Below are positions 36,164 to 43,503 of a stretch of DNA of 64,000 bases, one piece after another. Origin of the DNA: Parabacteroides bouchesdurhonensis (GTDB lineage: Bacteria > Bacteroidota > Bacteroidia > Bacteroidales > Tannerellaceae); assembly GCF_900186615.1 (NCBI RefSeq), contig NZ_LT896588.1, positions 1,780,961-1,844,960 on the forward strand, written 5' to 3'. Positions within the stretch are counted from its first letter, which is position 1. Each line of letters starts with the position of its first letter. The translations under genes and the position numbers were made by a program. The notes beneath the pieces were generated by a model, which had not been told where the DNA came from, searched no databases, and was given only the letters and a program-made list of their open reading frames with translations.

Positions 36164-37018
36164 ATGGAAAACCAAAGTAACGAAATAGAACGTTTGCGAT
36201 TGCAGATAAAAAACCTCGAGAAGCTATCTTCTTTAGGCATGTTGAGTGCAGGTATTGCCCATGAAATACAAAATCCGCTCAATTTTGTGATTAACTTTAG
36301 CAAATTATCGGGTAAATTGGTCGATGATCTGGAAGATGTTTTGGAAGAGGAAAAAGAAGTTCTATCACCGGAAACATGGGAAAAACTGACTTCTATTCAT
36401 GAAGAGTTTACTGAAATATTAAACGATCTTCATGACAATCTTCAGAAGATTGAAGAACATGGAAATCGTGCTACCAGTATTATTCGAGGTATCTTGCTTT
36501 ACTCAAGAGGAAAGGAAGATGAATATATCCCTACTAATATACAGCAGTTAGTGAAAGAATACGTTTGGCTTGCTTATCATTCAATGCGCGCTAATTATAA
36601 AGGTTTTAATATAACGATACGTGAGTTTTATGACGACTCTATTCCGATGATGAATCTTATTCCTCAAGACTTTAGCCGTGCGGTTCTGAATATAATGAAC
36701 AATGCTTGCTATGCTGTGTACAGTAAATCTAAAATGTCTTCACTCGATTATCAGCCTACAATTGTCGTTGATTTGAAAAGGGTAGGAGATGAGGTGCGTT
36801 TGAGTATTGAAGACAATGGAACAGGTGTTCCTGAGAATATCCGTAATGAAGTATTTGATGCCTTCTTTACCACTAAACCGGCTGGAGAGGGAACCGGTTT
36901 GGGGCTTTCCATTACTAAGTCTATTATTGAAGAAAAACATCATGGCAAAGTTTTTCTGGAAACTCAAGAAGGCGAATTTTCCCGTTTTATTTTCCTTATT
37001 CCATTAACGAATAAATAA
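36164..37018 (+). CDS. Soluble sensor histidine kinase (intact H-box)
   Basis: 284 aa without membrane segments. It begins with the same coiled-coil register as its two upstream paralogues (NEIERLRLQIKNLEKLSSLG), then H-box LSAGIAHEIQNPLNFVINF with His33. The HATPase domain has the N-box LNIMNNACYAVYSK, EDNGTGVPEN, VFDAFFTTKP and GEGTGLGLSITKSI, all intact. It is the only member of the trio able to autophosphorylate by sequence and is the likely donor to the response regulator that starts 8 bp downstream. Input may come through the two degenerate membrane kinases by heterodimerisation (inference). Confidence 0.9.
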   Translation: MENQSNEIERLRLQIKNLEKLSSLGMLSAGIAHEIQNPLNFVINFSKLSGKLVDDLEDVLEEEKEVLSPETWEKLTSIHEEFTEILNDLHDNLQKIEEHGNRATSIIRGILLYSRGKEDEYIPTNIQQLVKEYVWLAYHSMRANYKGFNITIREFYDDSIPMMNLIPQDFSRAVLNIMNNACYAVYSKSKMSSLDYQPTIVVDLKRVGDEVRLSIEDNGTGVPENIRNEVFDAFFTTKPAGEGTGLGLSITKSIIEEKHHGKVFLETQEGEFSRFIFLIPLTNK

Positions 37019-37026
37019 ACAGCATT

Positions 37027-38202
37027 ATGGCAATTAAAATATTAAGTGTAGATGATGAACTAGATTTGGAGGTTTTGTTAACCCAATATTTCCGGCGTAA
37101 GATACGCAAAGGAGAATATGAGTTTGCTTTTGCCCATAACGGTTTGGAAGCCTTGAAGCTGTTGTTGGAACAACCGGATTTCGATATAATATTAAGTGAT
37201 ATTAATATGCCGGAAATGGACGGCTTGACTTTGCTTACCAAGATCAATGAAATGCGTAATCCTGCATTGAAGTGTATTATGGTTTCTGCATACGGAGATA
37301 TGGAAAATATCCGTACAGCAATGAACCGGGGAGCTTTCGATTTTGCGACGAAACCTATTGATATGGAGGATTTAGAGCGTACGATAGAGAAGGCTGTGGA
37401 GCAGATTGCGTTTATAAAGGAAGCTCAAAAAGAACATAACCAGTTGGAAGCTATCCAGTATGATCTAAATGTGGCCAGGGATATCCAACAGTCTATTCTT
37501 CCAAAGCAATTTCCTCCGTTTCCGCAATATTCCCAGTTTGATATTTATGCAACTATGAATGCTGCAAAATCTGTGGGAGGAGACTTTTACGATTTCTTTT
37601 TGATAGATGAGAATCACCTGGGATTTACTATTGCCGATGTGTCGGACAAAGGTATTCCGGCTGCTATTTTTATGGCTATCAGCCGGACTGTAATTCGAGC
37701 AACAGCTTTGCGCCAGTTATCTCCTGCAACTGTATTGGAACAATCCAATGAGTTGCTTTGTAAGGAAAGCGTCAACAATATGTTTGTAACTGTATTTTAT
37801 GCTATTTTGAATATTTATACGGGAGAAGTGTCTTTTTGTAACGGAGGTCACAACCGTCCGGTTTATATCAGACAAGACGGAGAAGTTTCTATGCTTCCAC
37901 TGACTGGTAGTATGGCTTTAGGAGTGATGGCTGATGCTGTTTATCAAGAAAAAACAATTCGTTTGAATCCGGGTGACAGCCTTTTTCTTTATACTGATGG
38001 CATTAGCGAAGCTATGGATAAGCATGATAACCCATACGGGAATGACCGTCTGATGGATGTTTGTCGTTCTATGAAAAAGATGTCTTCAAAGGAAATGGTG
38101 GAAATAATGACAAATTCTGTTTGCGAGTTTGTTGATGGAGCTTTGCAAAGTGACGATATGACTATGCTAGCCATCGTCTATAAAGATAATACTGCTGTTT
38201 GA
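37027..38202 (+). CDS. Response regulator with PP2C/SpoIIE phosphatase output (RsbU-like)
   Basis: 391 aa. A REC domain (1 to about 125: acidic pair D9/D10, phospho-acceptor Asp58 in LSDINMPEMDG, Lys109 in ATKP) is joined by a coiled coil (LNVARDIQQSILPKQFPPFP) to a SpoIIE-type PP2C phosphatase (about 165-385). Its metal motifs are VGGDFYDFF, ADVSDKGIPAA, GGHNRP, YTDGISEA and SDDMTMLAI. Such proteins dephosphorylate STAS antagonists. The STAS/RsbW pair at 42-770 is one conceivable target, but a dedicated phosphatase probably precedes that pair. It is the last intact gene of the four-gene operon. Confidence 0.92.
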   Translation: MAIKILSVDDELDLEVLLTQYFRRKIRKGEYEFAFAHNGLEALKLLLEQPDFDIILSDINMPEMDGLTLLTKINEMRNPALKCIMVSAYGDMENIRTAMNRGAFDFATKPIDMEDLERTIEKAVEQIAFIKEAQKEHNQLEAIQYDLNVARDIQQSILPKQFPPFPQYSQFDIYATMNAAKSVGGDFYDFFLIDENHLGFTIADVSDKGIPAAIFMAISRTVIRATALRQLSPATVLEQSNELLCKESVNNMFVTVFYAILNIYTGEVSFCNGGHNRPVYIRQDGEVSMLPLTGSMALGVMADAVYQEKTIRLNPGDSLFLYTDGISEAMDKHDNPYGNDRLMDVCRSMKKMSSKEMVEIMTNSVCEFVDGALQSDDMTMLAIVYKDNTAV

Positions 38203-38247
38203 TGTTGATTATATGTTGTTTATTATGATTGTTTAGTGCTTGTAGAA

Positions 38248-38343
38248 ATTTGTACTCCGATTATAGCCATGTTGAAAGGTAAAATCGGGGTCGAATCTGA
38301 ATTGGGTAAAGGTTCTACTTTCTGGTTTACGTTACCATTGTAA
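38248..38343 (+). pseudogene. Remnant of a histidine kinase C-terminus
   Basis: Directly after the response regulator, an open stretch reads [20 protein letters not shown] then [11 protein letters not shown] and stop (38341-38343). This is the standard last segment of HATPase_c domains of hybrid or sensor kinases (MxGxIxVESExGKGSTFxFTLPL). No start codon or upstream kinase domain remains: the frame is open only from about 38209. It is a decayed relic, probably left when the operon was rearranged. It belongs to a kinase subtype different from the three upstream, which lack the GKGSTF ending. Confidence 0.65.
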
Positions 38344-38345
38344 GA

Positions 38346-38609
38346 TTAATGGTTATACATATCCTTGTTGTAAAAGTTCATGATATCCATTAGCATGTCG
38401 TGTGCTCTACGCGCCGGGCCATCTGGATTTAACTCCATTGCCATAAGATAATTGTTAAGTGCACGCTGGAAATCACCTTTTTTTCTATATGCGTTTCCCC
38501 GAAGGAAAAAGGCTTCATCAAGGTGTTTGTTGTCAGCAATAAGTTTGTCCAAAAGGTGGATCGCTTTGTCAAGTTCGCCATTAAAAATAAGTTGCTTTAT
38601 CTTTTCCAT
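38346..38609 (-). CDS. Small TPR protein
   Basis: 87 aa with two tetratricopeptide units (LDKAIHLLDKLIADNKHLDE, FFLRGNAYRKKGDFQRALNN) and no signal peptide, so probably cytoplasmic. Divergent from topA. TPRs mediate protein contacts; no partner is evident. It ends 3 bp from the kinase remnant on the opposite strand. Confidence 0.75.
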   Translation of the reverse strand: MEKIKQLIFNGELDKAIHLLDKLIADNKHLDEAFFLRGNAYRKKGDFQRALNNYLMAMELNPDGPARRAHDMLMDIMNFYNKDMYNH

Positions 38610-38639
38610 CTGTATTTTGAGATTTGAAAGTTCAGGTTA

Positions 38640-38647
38640 CAAAACTA
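38640..38647 (-). promoter_or_regulatory. Putative -7 element of the small TPR gene
   Basis: The minus strand reads TAGTTTTG, 31 bp before the start; no -33 at the usual spacing. Confidence 0.35.
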
Positions 38648-38689
38648 CGAAAATATGTTAGCAATCTGTTTTTACGTTAATTATTTGTG

Positions 38690-38697
38690 TATGTTTG
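38690..38697 (+). promoter_or_regulatory. Putative -7 element of topA
   Basis: TATGTTTG lies 28 bp before the topA ATG and overlaps an in-frame TTG at 38695, which excludes that codon as the start. Confidence 0.5.
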
Positions 38698-38724
38698 CAC
38701 TCGATTTCCAAAAAGAGAAAGAAT

Positions 38725-41073
38725 ATGCAGAAGAATTTGGTAATAGTGGAATCACCCGCGAAGGCAAAGACCATTGAAAAATTCTTGGGAAAGGATTACA
38801 AGGTCATGTCTAGTTACGGGCATATCCGCGACTTGAAAAAGAAAGAATTTAGTATTGACATTGAACATAATTATACTCCTCAATACGTTATTCCGGCTGA
38901 TAAGAAAAAGTTGGTGTCGGAATTGAAAACTCAGGCAAAAGCCGCTTCACAGGTATGGCTTGCTTCCGATGAAGACCGTGAAGGAGAAGCTATTTCGTGG
39001 CATTTGTATGAGGTGTTAGGATTGAAGCCACAAAATACCAAACGAATCGTTTTTCATGAAATTACCAAAAATGCTATATTACATGCTATCGAAACTCCGC
39101 GCGATATCGATATTAATCTGGTGAATGCTCAACAGGCACGTCGTATATTGGATCGTATTGTAGGTTTTGAACTTTCTCCTATTCTATGGCGTAAAGTGAA
39201 GCCGGCATTGTCTGCGGGACGTGTTCAGTCGGTAGCTGTTCGTCTTATAGTAGAGCGTGAACGTGAAATAAACGATTTTGTGTCTGAGGCTGCTTTCCGT
39301 GTAATAGCAAACTTTATATTGCCGGATGGAACTACTGTGTTAAAAGCGGAACTTAACAGACGTTTGAAAGATAAGAATGAAGTCATAGCATTTCTTGAAT
39401 CATGTAAGACTATCGCTTTCAGTATTGACGATATAACGAAAAAACCTGTAAAGAAATCTCCCGCTCCTCCGTTTACTACTTCTACATTACAACAAGAAGC
39501 AGCCCGTAAGTTGGGATATTCGGTTTCGCAAACGATGATGCTGGCACAGCGTTTGTATGAATCGGGATTGATAACCTATATGCGTACAGACTCTGTGAAC
39601 TTAAGTGATTTGGCTTTAGACACAGCCAAGTCGACTATTATGAAAACATATGGTAAGGAGTATTATAAGTTCCGTCAGTATCATACAAAGAGTAAAGGGG
39701 CACAGGAAGCGCATGAGGCGATTCGTCCGACTGATCTTAGTAATGTGGAAATAAATGGAACGCCTCAGGAAATGAAACTGTATGAGTTGATTCGTAAGCG
39801 TACAATTGCTTGCCAGATGGCCGATGCGCAATTAGAGCGTACTACTATTTCAGTAGGAATGGGCAACCGGAAAGAGAAGTTTGTTGCTGTAGGCGAAGTG
39901 ATTGCTTTCGATGGTTTTTTACAGGTATATCGTGAAAGTTCGGATGATGAAAATGAAAAAGAACAGGAAAACGGATTACTTCCACCGGTTTCTTTACATG
40001 AACCTTTAGAATTGAAGGATGTTGTAGCAACAGAACGTTTTACACAACGTCCTCCTCGTTATACGGAAGCAAGTTTGGTTCGTCGTTTGGAAGAATTGGG
40101 TATCGGCCGTCCTTCTACGTATGCTCCGACTATCCAAACTATTTTGAATCGTGAATATGTAGTAAAAGGTGATAAAGAGGGAATTGAGCGTCAGTTCTGT
40201 GTGATTTCTCTTTCAAACAGTAAAATAAAAGAAACGGAGAAGACAGAGATCGCAGGTTCTGATCGAAATAAACTGATGCCTACTGATATAGGCATAGTCG
40301 TGAACGACTTCTTGATGAAATATTTTCCATCTGTCCTCGATTATAATTTTACAGCCAGTGTGGAAAAGGAATTTGATGCTGTAGCCGAAGGTGAATTAGA
40401 TTGGACGAAAGCTATTGACAAGTTCTATAAAATGTTCCATCCGATTGTAGAGTCTACAACTGCAGTTCGTACGGAACACAAAGTAGGTGAACGCGAATTG
40501 GGTATTGATCCGAAAAGCGGGAAACCGGTATTTGTGAAAATCGGTCGTTATGGTCCTGTTGCTCAGATCGGACAAGCACATGCGGAGGATAAAGAAGCTC
40601 CAAAACCGCAATTTGCTACATTAATGAAGGGGCAGTCTATAGAAACGATTACTCTGGAAGAGGCATTGAAGTTGTTTGATCTTCCCCGTACAATTGGAGA
40701 TTACGAAGGTAAGACTGTTGTGGCTGCTGTAGGTCGTTTTGGCCCGTTTATTCGTTTTGATGGTAAATTTGTGTCTATTCCAAAGACGCTGGATCCGCTT
40801 ACAATCACTTTGGAAGAAGCGATAGAGCTGATTAATGATAAGCGCTTAAAGGATGAACAACGATTTATGAAGAAGTTTGACGAAGAACCCGAGTTGGAAA
40901 TACTGAGAGGACGTTTTGGCCCTTATATCGCTTATAAAGGAAGTAATTACAAGATACCGAAGTCTGTAGAGCATCCGGAAGAACTTACATTGGAAGACTG
41001 TAAGAAGATAATAGCCGATGCAACGGAAAAGCCGGTTGCAACTAAAAAGCGTACTAGAAAAAAGAAGGCTTGA
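38725..41073 (+). CDS. topA: DNA topoisomerase I
   Basis: 782 aa, type IA topoisomerase relaxing negative supercoils. TOPRIM domain: LVIVESPAKAKTIEKFLG, YGHIRDL and LASDEDREGEAISWHLYE (acidic metal site). The active-site tyrosine is in GLITYMRTDSVNLS. The C-terminus carries repeated GRFGPF/GRFGPY motifs (bacterial topoisomerase repeats) in place of zinc fingers and a basic tail ending KKRTRKKKA, as usual in Bacteroidetes. The ATG at 38725 starts exactly at the conserved N-terminus. Confidence 0.96.
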   Translation: MQKNLVIVESPAKAKTIEKFLGKDYKVMSSYGHIRDLKKKEFSIDIEHNYTPQYVIPADKKKLVSELKTQAKAASQVWLASDEDREGEAISWHLYEVLGLKPQNTKRIVFHEITKNAILHAIETPRDIDINLVNAQQARRILDRIVGFELSPILWRKVKPALSAGRVQSVAVRLIVEREREINDFVSEAAFRVIANFILPDGTTVLKAELNRRLKDKNEVIAFLESCKTIAFSIDDITKKPVKKSPAPPFTTSTLQQEAARKLGYSVSQTMMLAQRLYESGLITYMRTDSVNLSDLALDTAKSTIMKTYGKEYYKFRQYHTKSKGAQEAHEAIRPTDLSNVEINGTPQEMKLYELIRKRTIACQMADAQLERTTISVGMGNRKEKFVAVGEVIAFDGFLQVYRESSDDENEKEQENGLLPPVSLHEPLELKDVVATERFTQRPPRYTEASLVRRLEELGIGRPSTYAPTIQTILNREYVVKGDKEGIERQFCVISLSNSKIKETEKTEIAGSDRNKLMPTDIGIVVNDFLMKYFPSVLDYNFTASVEKEFDAVAEGELDWTKAIDKFYKMFHPIVESTTAVRTEHKVGERELGIDPKSGKPVFVKIGRYGPVAQIGQAHAEDKEAPKPQFATLMKGQSIETITLEEALKLFDLPRTIGDYEGKTVVAAVGRFGPFIRFDGKFVSIPKTLDPLTITLEEAIELINDKRLKDEQRFMKKFDEEPELEILRGRFGPYIAYKGSNYKIPKSVEHPEELTLEDCKKIIADATEKPVATKKRTRKKKA

Positions 41074-41095
41074 TAAAATAAACCTGAAATAAATT

Positions 41096-41131
41096 ACGGG
41101 ATGGTTCTATATCGGAATCATCCCGTTTTTA
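41096..41131 (+). terminator. Rho-independent terminator after topA
   Basis: ACGGGATG (41096-41103) pairs with CATCCCGT (41119-41126), extended inward by further pairs, and is followed by TTTTT. Confidence 0.85.
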
Positions 41132-41176
41132 TATAACAGGCAAGCTCCGGTTCGATTTGCAGAAACTTAATTTTAG

Positions 41177-41184
41177 TATATTTG
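41177..41184 (+). promoter_or_regulatory. Putative -7 element of the AraC-family gene
   Basis: TATATTTG lies 17 bp before the ATG at 41202, with TTTG at 41156-41159 (17-bp spacing, slightly short). Confidence 0.5.
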
Positions 41185-41201
41185 CTAAAATATCATGAAG
41201 C

Positions 41202-42098
41202 ATGGAAAGACCCAATATAGATATTCGTTCCATACCCTCATACAACTTCTATAAGAATAAATACGGAGATGAGTTGCTCATAGATGTTGTACATCTGGAT
41301 TTTGTGAAGAAATATATGGCAGAACATTCTGCGCATACCTTGACTTATTTCGACATTACATTGATCACGAAAGGAGAAGGGGAATTTTGTATAGATGATT
41401 CTGTTTACCACGTGAAACCTCATGATCTGATATTTACCAAGCCGGGAGAAGTGCGTAAATGGGACAAAAATGCTATTCAGGAAGGATTTGCTCTTATTTT
41501 TGAGGAAGAATTTTTGCAATCATTCTTTAATGACCCGTATTTTCTCCGTAATCTATCTTACTTTAAGACAAACAGAGTTTCACCGTATTTGAGCCTTGCC
41601 GATGTTGATAATATACGAATCTCCGGACTTATTATGGAGATAGAGCAGGAGATACGGAATTATCAATCGAAGGATAAACATTTGTTGAGAGCGCTATTGT
41701 ATGAAGTATTGATGTTATTGAATAGACTGTATGCTAATTCCGCTCATGTGATTATAGATACGAATAATGAAAACCGGAACGTATATGTCGATCGTTTTCG
41801 AGAGTTGGTAGATCATCGTTTCTCAACAGATCATACTATCTTTGGTTATGCAGATCAACTATGTATTACACCTAACTATTTGAATGAAATAGTGAAGAAT
41901 ACAACCGGTCTTAATGCCAAACAATATATTCAGAATAAGCTTTTAGTGGAAGCTAAGCGTTTGTTAGCTTATACCAACCAATCGGTTTCTGAAATATCTC
42001 AGGCTTTAGGTTATGATTCGTCCTCTTATTTTATACGCTTTTTCCGAATTAAAACCGGCGTGACTCCTTTATATTACCGTAAGCATGTAAAACCATAA
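41202..42098 (+). CDS. AraC-family transcriptional regulator
   Basis: 298 aa. The N-terminal cupin-like effector domain (about 30-170) is followed by a C-terminal double helix-turn-helix (about 200-295): DHTIFGYADQLCITPNYLNE for the first, SVSEISQALGYDSSSYFIRF and FRIKTGVTPLYYRK for the second, the most conserved AraC signature. It probably controls a nearby metabolic or stress gene; the NTF2-like gene 86 bp downstream is the closest candidate, but it has its own -7 element. Confidence 0.92.
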   Translation: MERPNIDIRSIPSYNFYKNKYGDELLIDVVHLDFVKKYMAEHSAHTLTYFDITLITKGEGEFCIDDSVYHVKPHDLIFTKPGEVRKWDKNAIQEGFALIFEEEFLQSFFNDPYFLRNLSYFKTNRVSPYLSLADVDNIRISGLIMEIEQEIRNYQSKDKHLLRALLYEVLMLLNRLYANSAHVIIDTNNENRNVYVDRFRELVDHRFSTDHTIFGYADQLCITPNYLNEIVKNTTGLNAKQYIQNKLLVEAKRLLAYTNQSVSEISQALGYDSSSYFIRFFRIKTGVTPLYYRKHVKP

Positions 42099-42150
42099 AA
42101 AGTGCTATTTCTTCCTTTATTCGTGTTATAGATAATCAAGTTCGATCTTT

Positions 42151-42158
42151 TACTTTTG
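42151..42158 (+). promoter_or_regulatory. Putative -7 element of the NTF2-like gene
   Basis: TACTTTTG matches TAnnTTTG and lies 26 bp before the ATG. Confidence 0.45.
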
Positions 42159-42183
42159 TCTTATAATCTTAAATAATGAAATT

Positions 42184-42594
42184 ATGCAGGATGTAACACA
42201 AAAAGAGAATATTTCGGAATTGATTATCTCTTTGGAAAAACAGGCTTTGGAGGTATGGAATAGCGGCAATCCGGATGCTTATCTGAAACTTTCGGATGCG
42301 GATGTCATTTACTTTGATCCTGTATTGGAGCAGAAGATAGAAGGATTGGAACAGCTTACGGGTTATTATGAACGTTTGAGAGGTATGGTGCACGTAGAAC
42401 GTTATGAAATGATCCGCCCGATTGTTCAGGCGGTAGAGAATATGGCGGTTCTTACGTTTAACCTTATTTCTTATGAGGGAGAAAAAATTTACAGATGGAA
42501 CTGTACGGAGGTTTACCGTCGTAATCCGGCGGATGAATGGAAAATAATACAGACCCATTGGTCGTTAATCAGACCTTTAGGAGATAATATGTAG
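42184..42594 (+). CDS. NTF2-like / SnoaL-like (DUF4440-type) protein
   Basis: 136 aa cytoplasmic cone-shaped alpha+beta fold. The opening helix VWNSGNPDAYLKLSDADVIY (with the D-x-x-x-Y-x-x-L-x-x-x-D-V-x-x-F/Y pattern) and the strands YEMIRPIVQAVENMAVLTFN and WNCTEVYRRN, WKIIQTHWS fit ketosteroid-isomerase-like proteins. No catalytic residues can be assigned. It could bind a small hydrophobic ligand. Confidence 0.75.
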   Translation: MQDVTQKENISELIISLEKQALEVWNSGNPDAYLKLSDADVIYFDPVLEQKIEGLEQLTGYYERLRGMVHVERYEMIRPIVQAVENMAVLTFNLISYEGEKIYRWNCTEVYRRNPADEWKIIQTHWSLIRPLGDNM

Positions 42595-42623
42595 GCGGAT
42601 ACGGTGGGTATTGACGCTTTGTT

Positions 42624-43493
42624 TTAAGCGTCGATGCCCGTAAATTCTTTAAGTGCGTACCCAATCAAGAAACTCAGGGCTGCTACACTGAAACTCAATA
42701 CAGCCATTTCAGTGAACCGTTTGCGAAAACTTTCACTTCGGGCTACCGAGTAATAGTAGTTAAACAGCGCTATAATGAGTAATGCTGTGGCAAGCATAAT
42801 AATCAGAGCAATAATAACATTACTTATAAATATAAAGGGAGCTACTAAAGCTACTACAGTGAAAATATAGGCAATACCTGTGTAGATTGATGCTTTTATC
42901 GGATGTTTCTTGTCTCCGTCGGATTTGGTTGACAAATATTCGGAAGAAGCCATCGAAAGAGCGGCAGCAATCCCTGTAATACTGCCTGTCAGGGCTATTA
43001 ACTTTGAATCGCTTAATGCCAATGTAAAACCGGCTAAAGCGCCGGTGAATTCAACCAAGGCGTCGTTTAATCCCAGTACTATTGATCCCATGTACTCCAG
43101 ACGTTCTTCGTTTATTAGCTCAATTAATTTCTGCTCATGTTCGTCTTCATCTTTTGCTATTTGTTGAAGATCCGGGTAGTCTTCAAATGTTGCGTAGTTT
43201 TCTTTAGCGCTTTCTTCACCGGACTCCATCAGTTTGATTGCAAAAGTGATACCTAGAATACGTGCTAACCAATAGAATTTAACGATTTTCCACCTACAGG
43301 GAGAGGTTTCCGTTTCCGTATATTTTTTCAGGATGTTGTAATGTCTTTTTTCGTCGGTTGCGATACGGAGCAGAATGTTTTTATTGGCAGGATTCTTTTC
43401 TATGGAGGCCAGTTTAGTATAAACAATACTCTCTGTGACTTCATTTCTCTGAAGTCGCAGTAGAGATTGTCTTGTATTTGTGTCGATTCCCAT
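42624..43493 (-). CDS. Ferritin-like/VIT1-CCC1 fusion (membrane-bound ferritin type)
   Basis: 289 aa. The N-terminal ferritin-like domain (about 10-135) has E-x-x-H metal motifs in DEKRHY and DEDEHEQKL. The C-terminal VIT1/CCC1 membrane domain (about 145-289) has four or five segments, starting LGLNDALVEFTGALAGFTLAL. This plan matches MbfA-like proteins, which export or store Fe(II)/Mn(II) and protect against oxidative stress. A TTG start at 43526 would overlap argS; ATG 43493, 10 bp past the argS stop, is preferred. Co-transcribed with argS. Confidence 0.82.
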   Translation of the reverse strand: MGIDTNTRQSLLRLQRNEVTESIVYTKLASIEKNPANKNILLRIATDEKRHYNILKKYTETETSPCRWKIVKFYWLARILGITFAIKLMESGEESAKENYATFEDYPDLQQIAKDEDEHEQKLIELINEERLEYMGSIVLGLNDALVEFTGALAGFTLALSDSKLIALTGSITGIAAALSMASSEYLSTKSDGDKKHPIKASIYTGIAYIFTVVALVAPFIFISNVIIALIIMLATALLIIALFNYYYSVARSESFRKRFTEMAVLSFSVAALSFLIGYALKEFTGIDA

Positions 43494-43503
43494 AACTGGA
43501 GAA

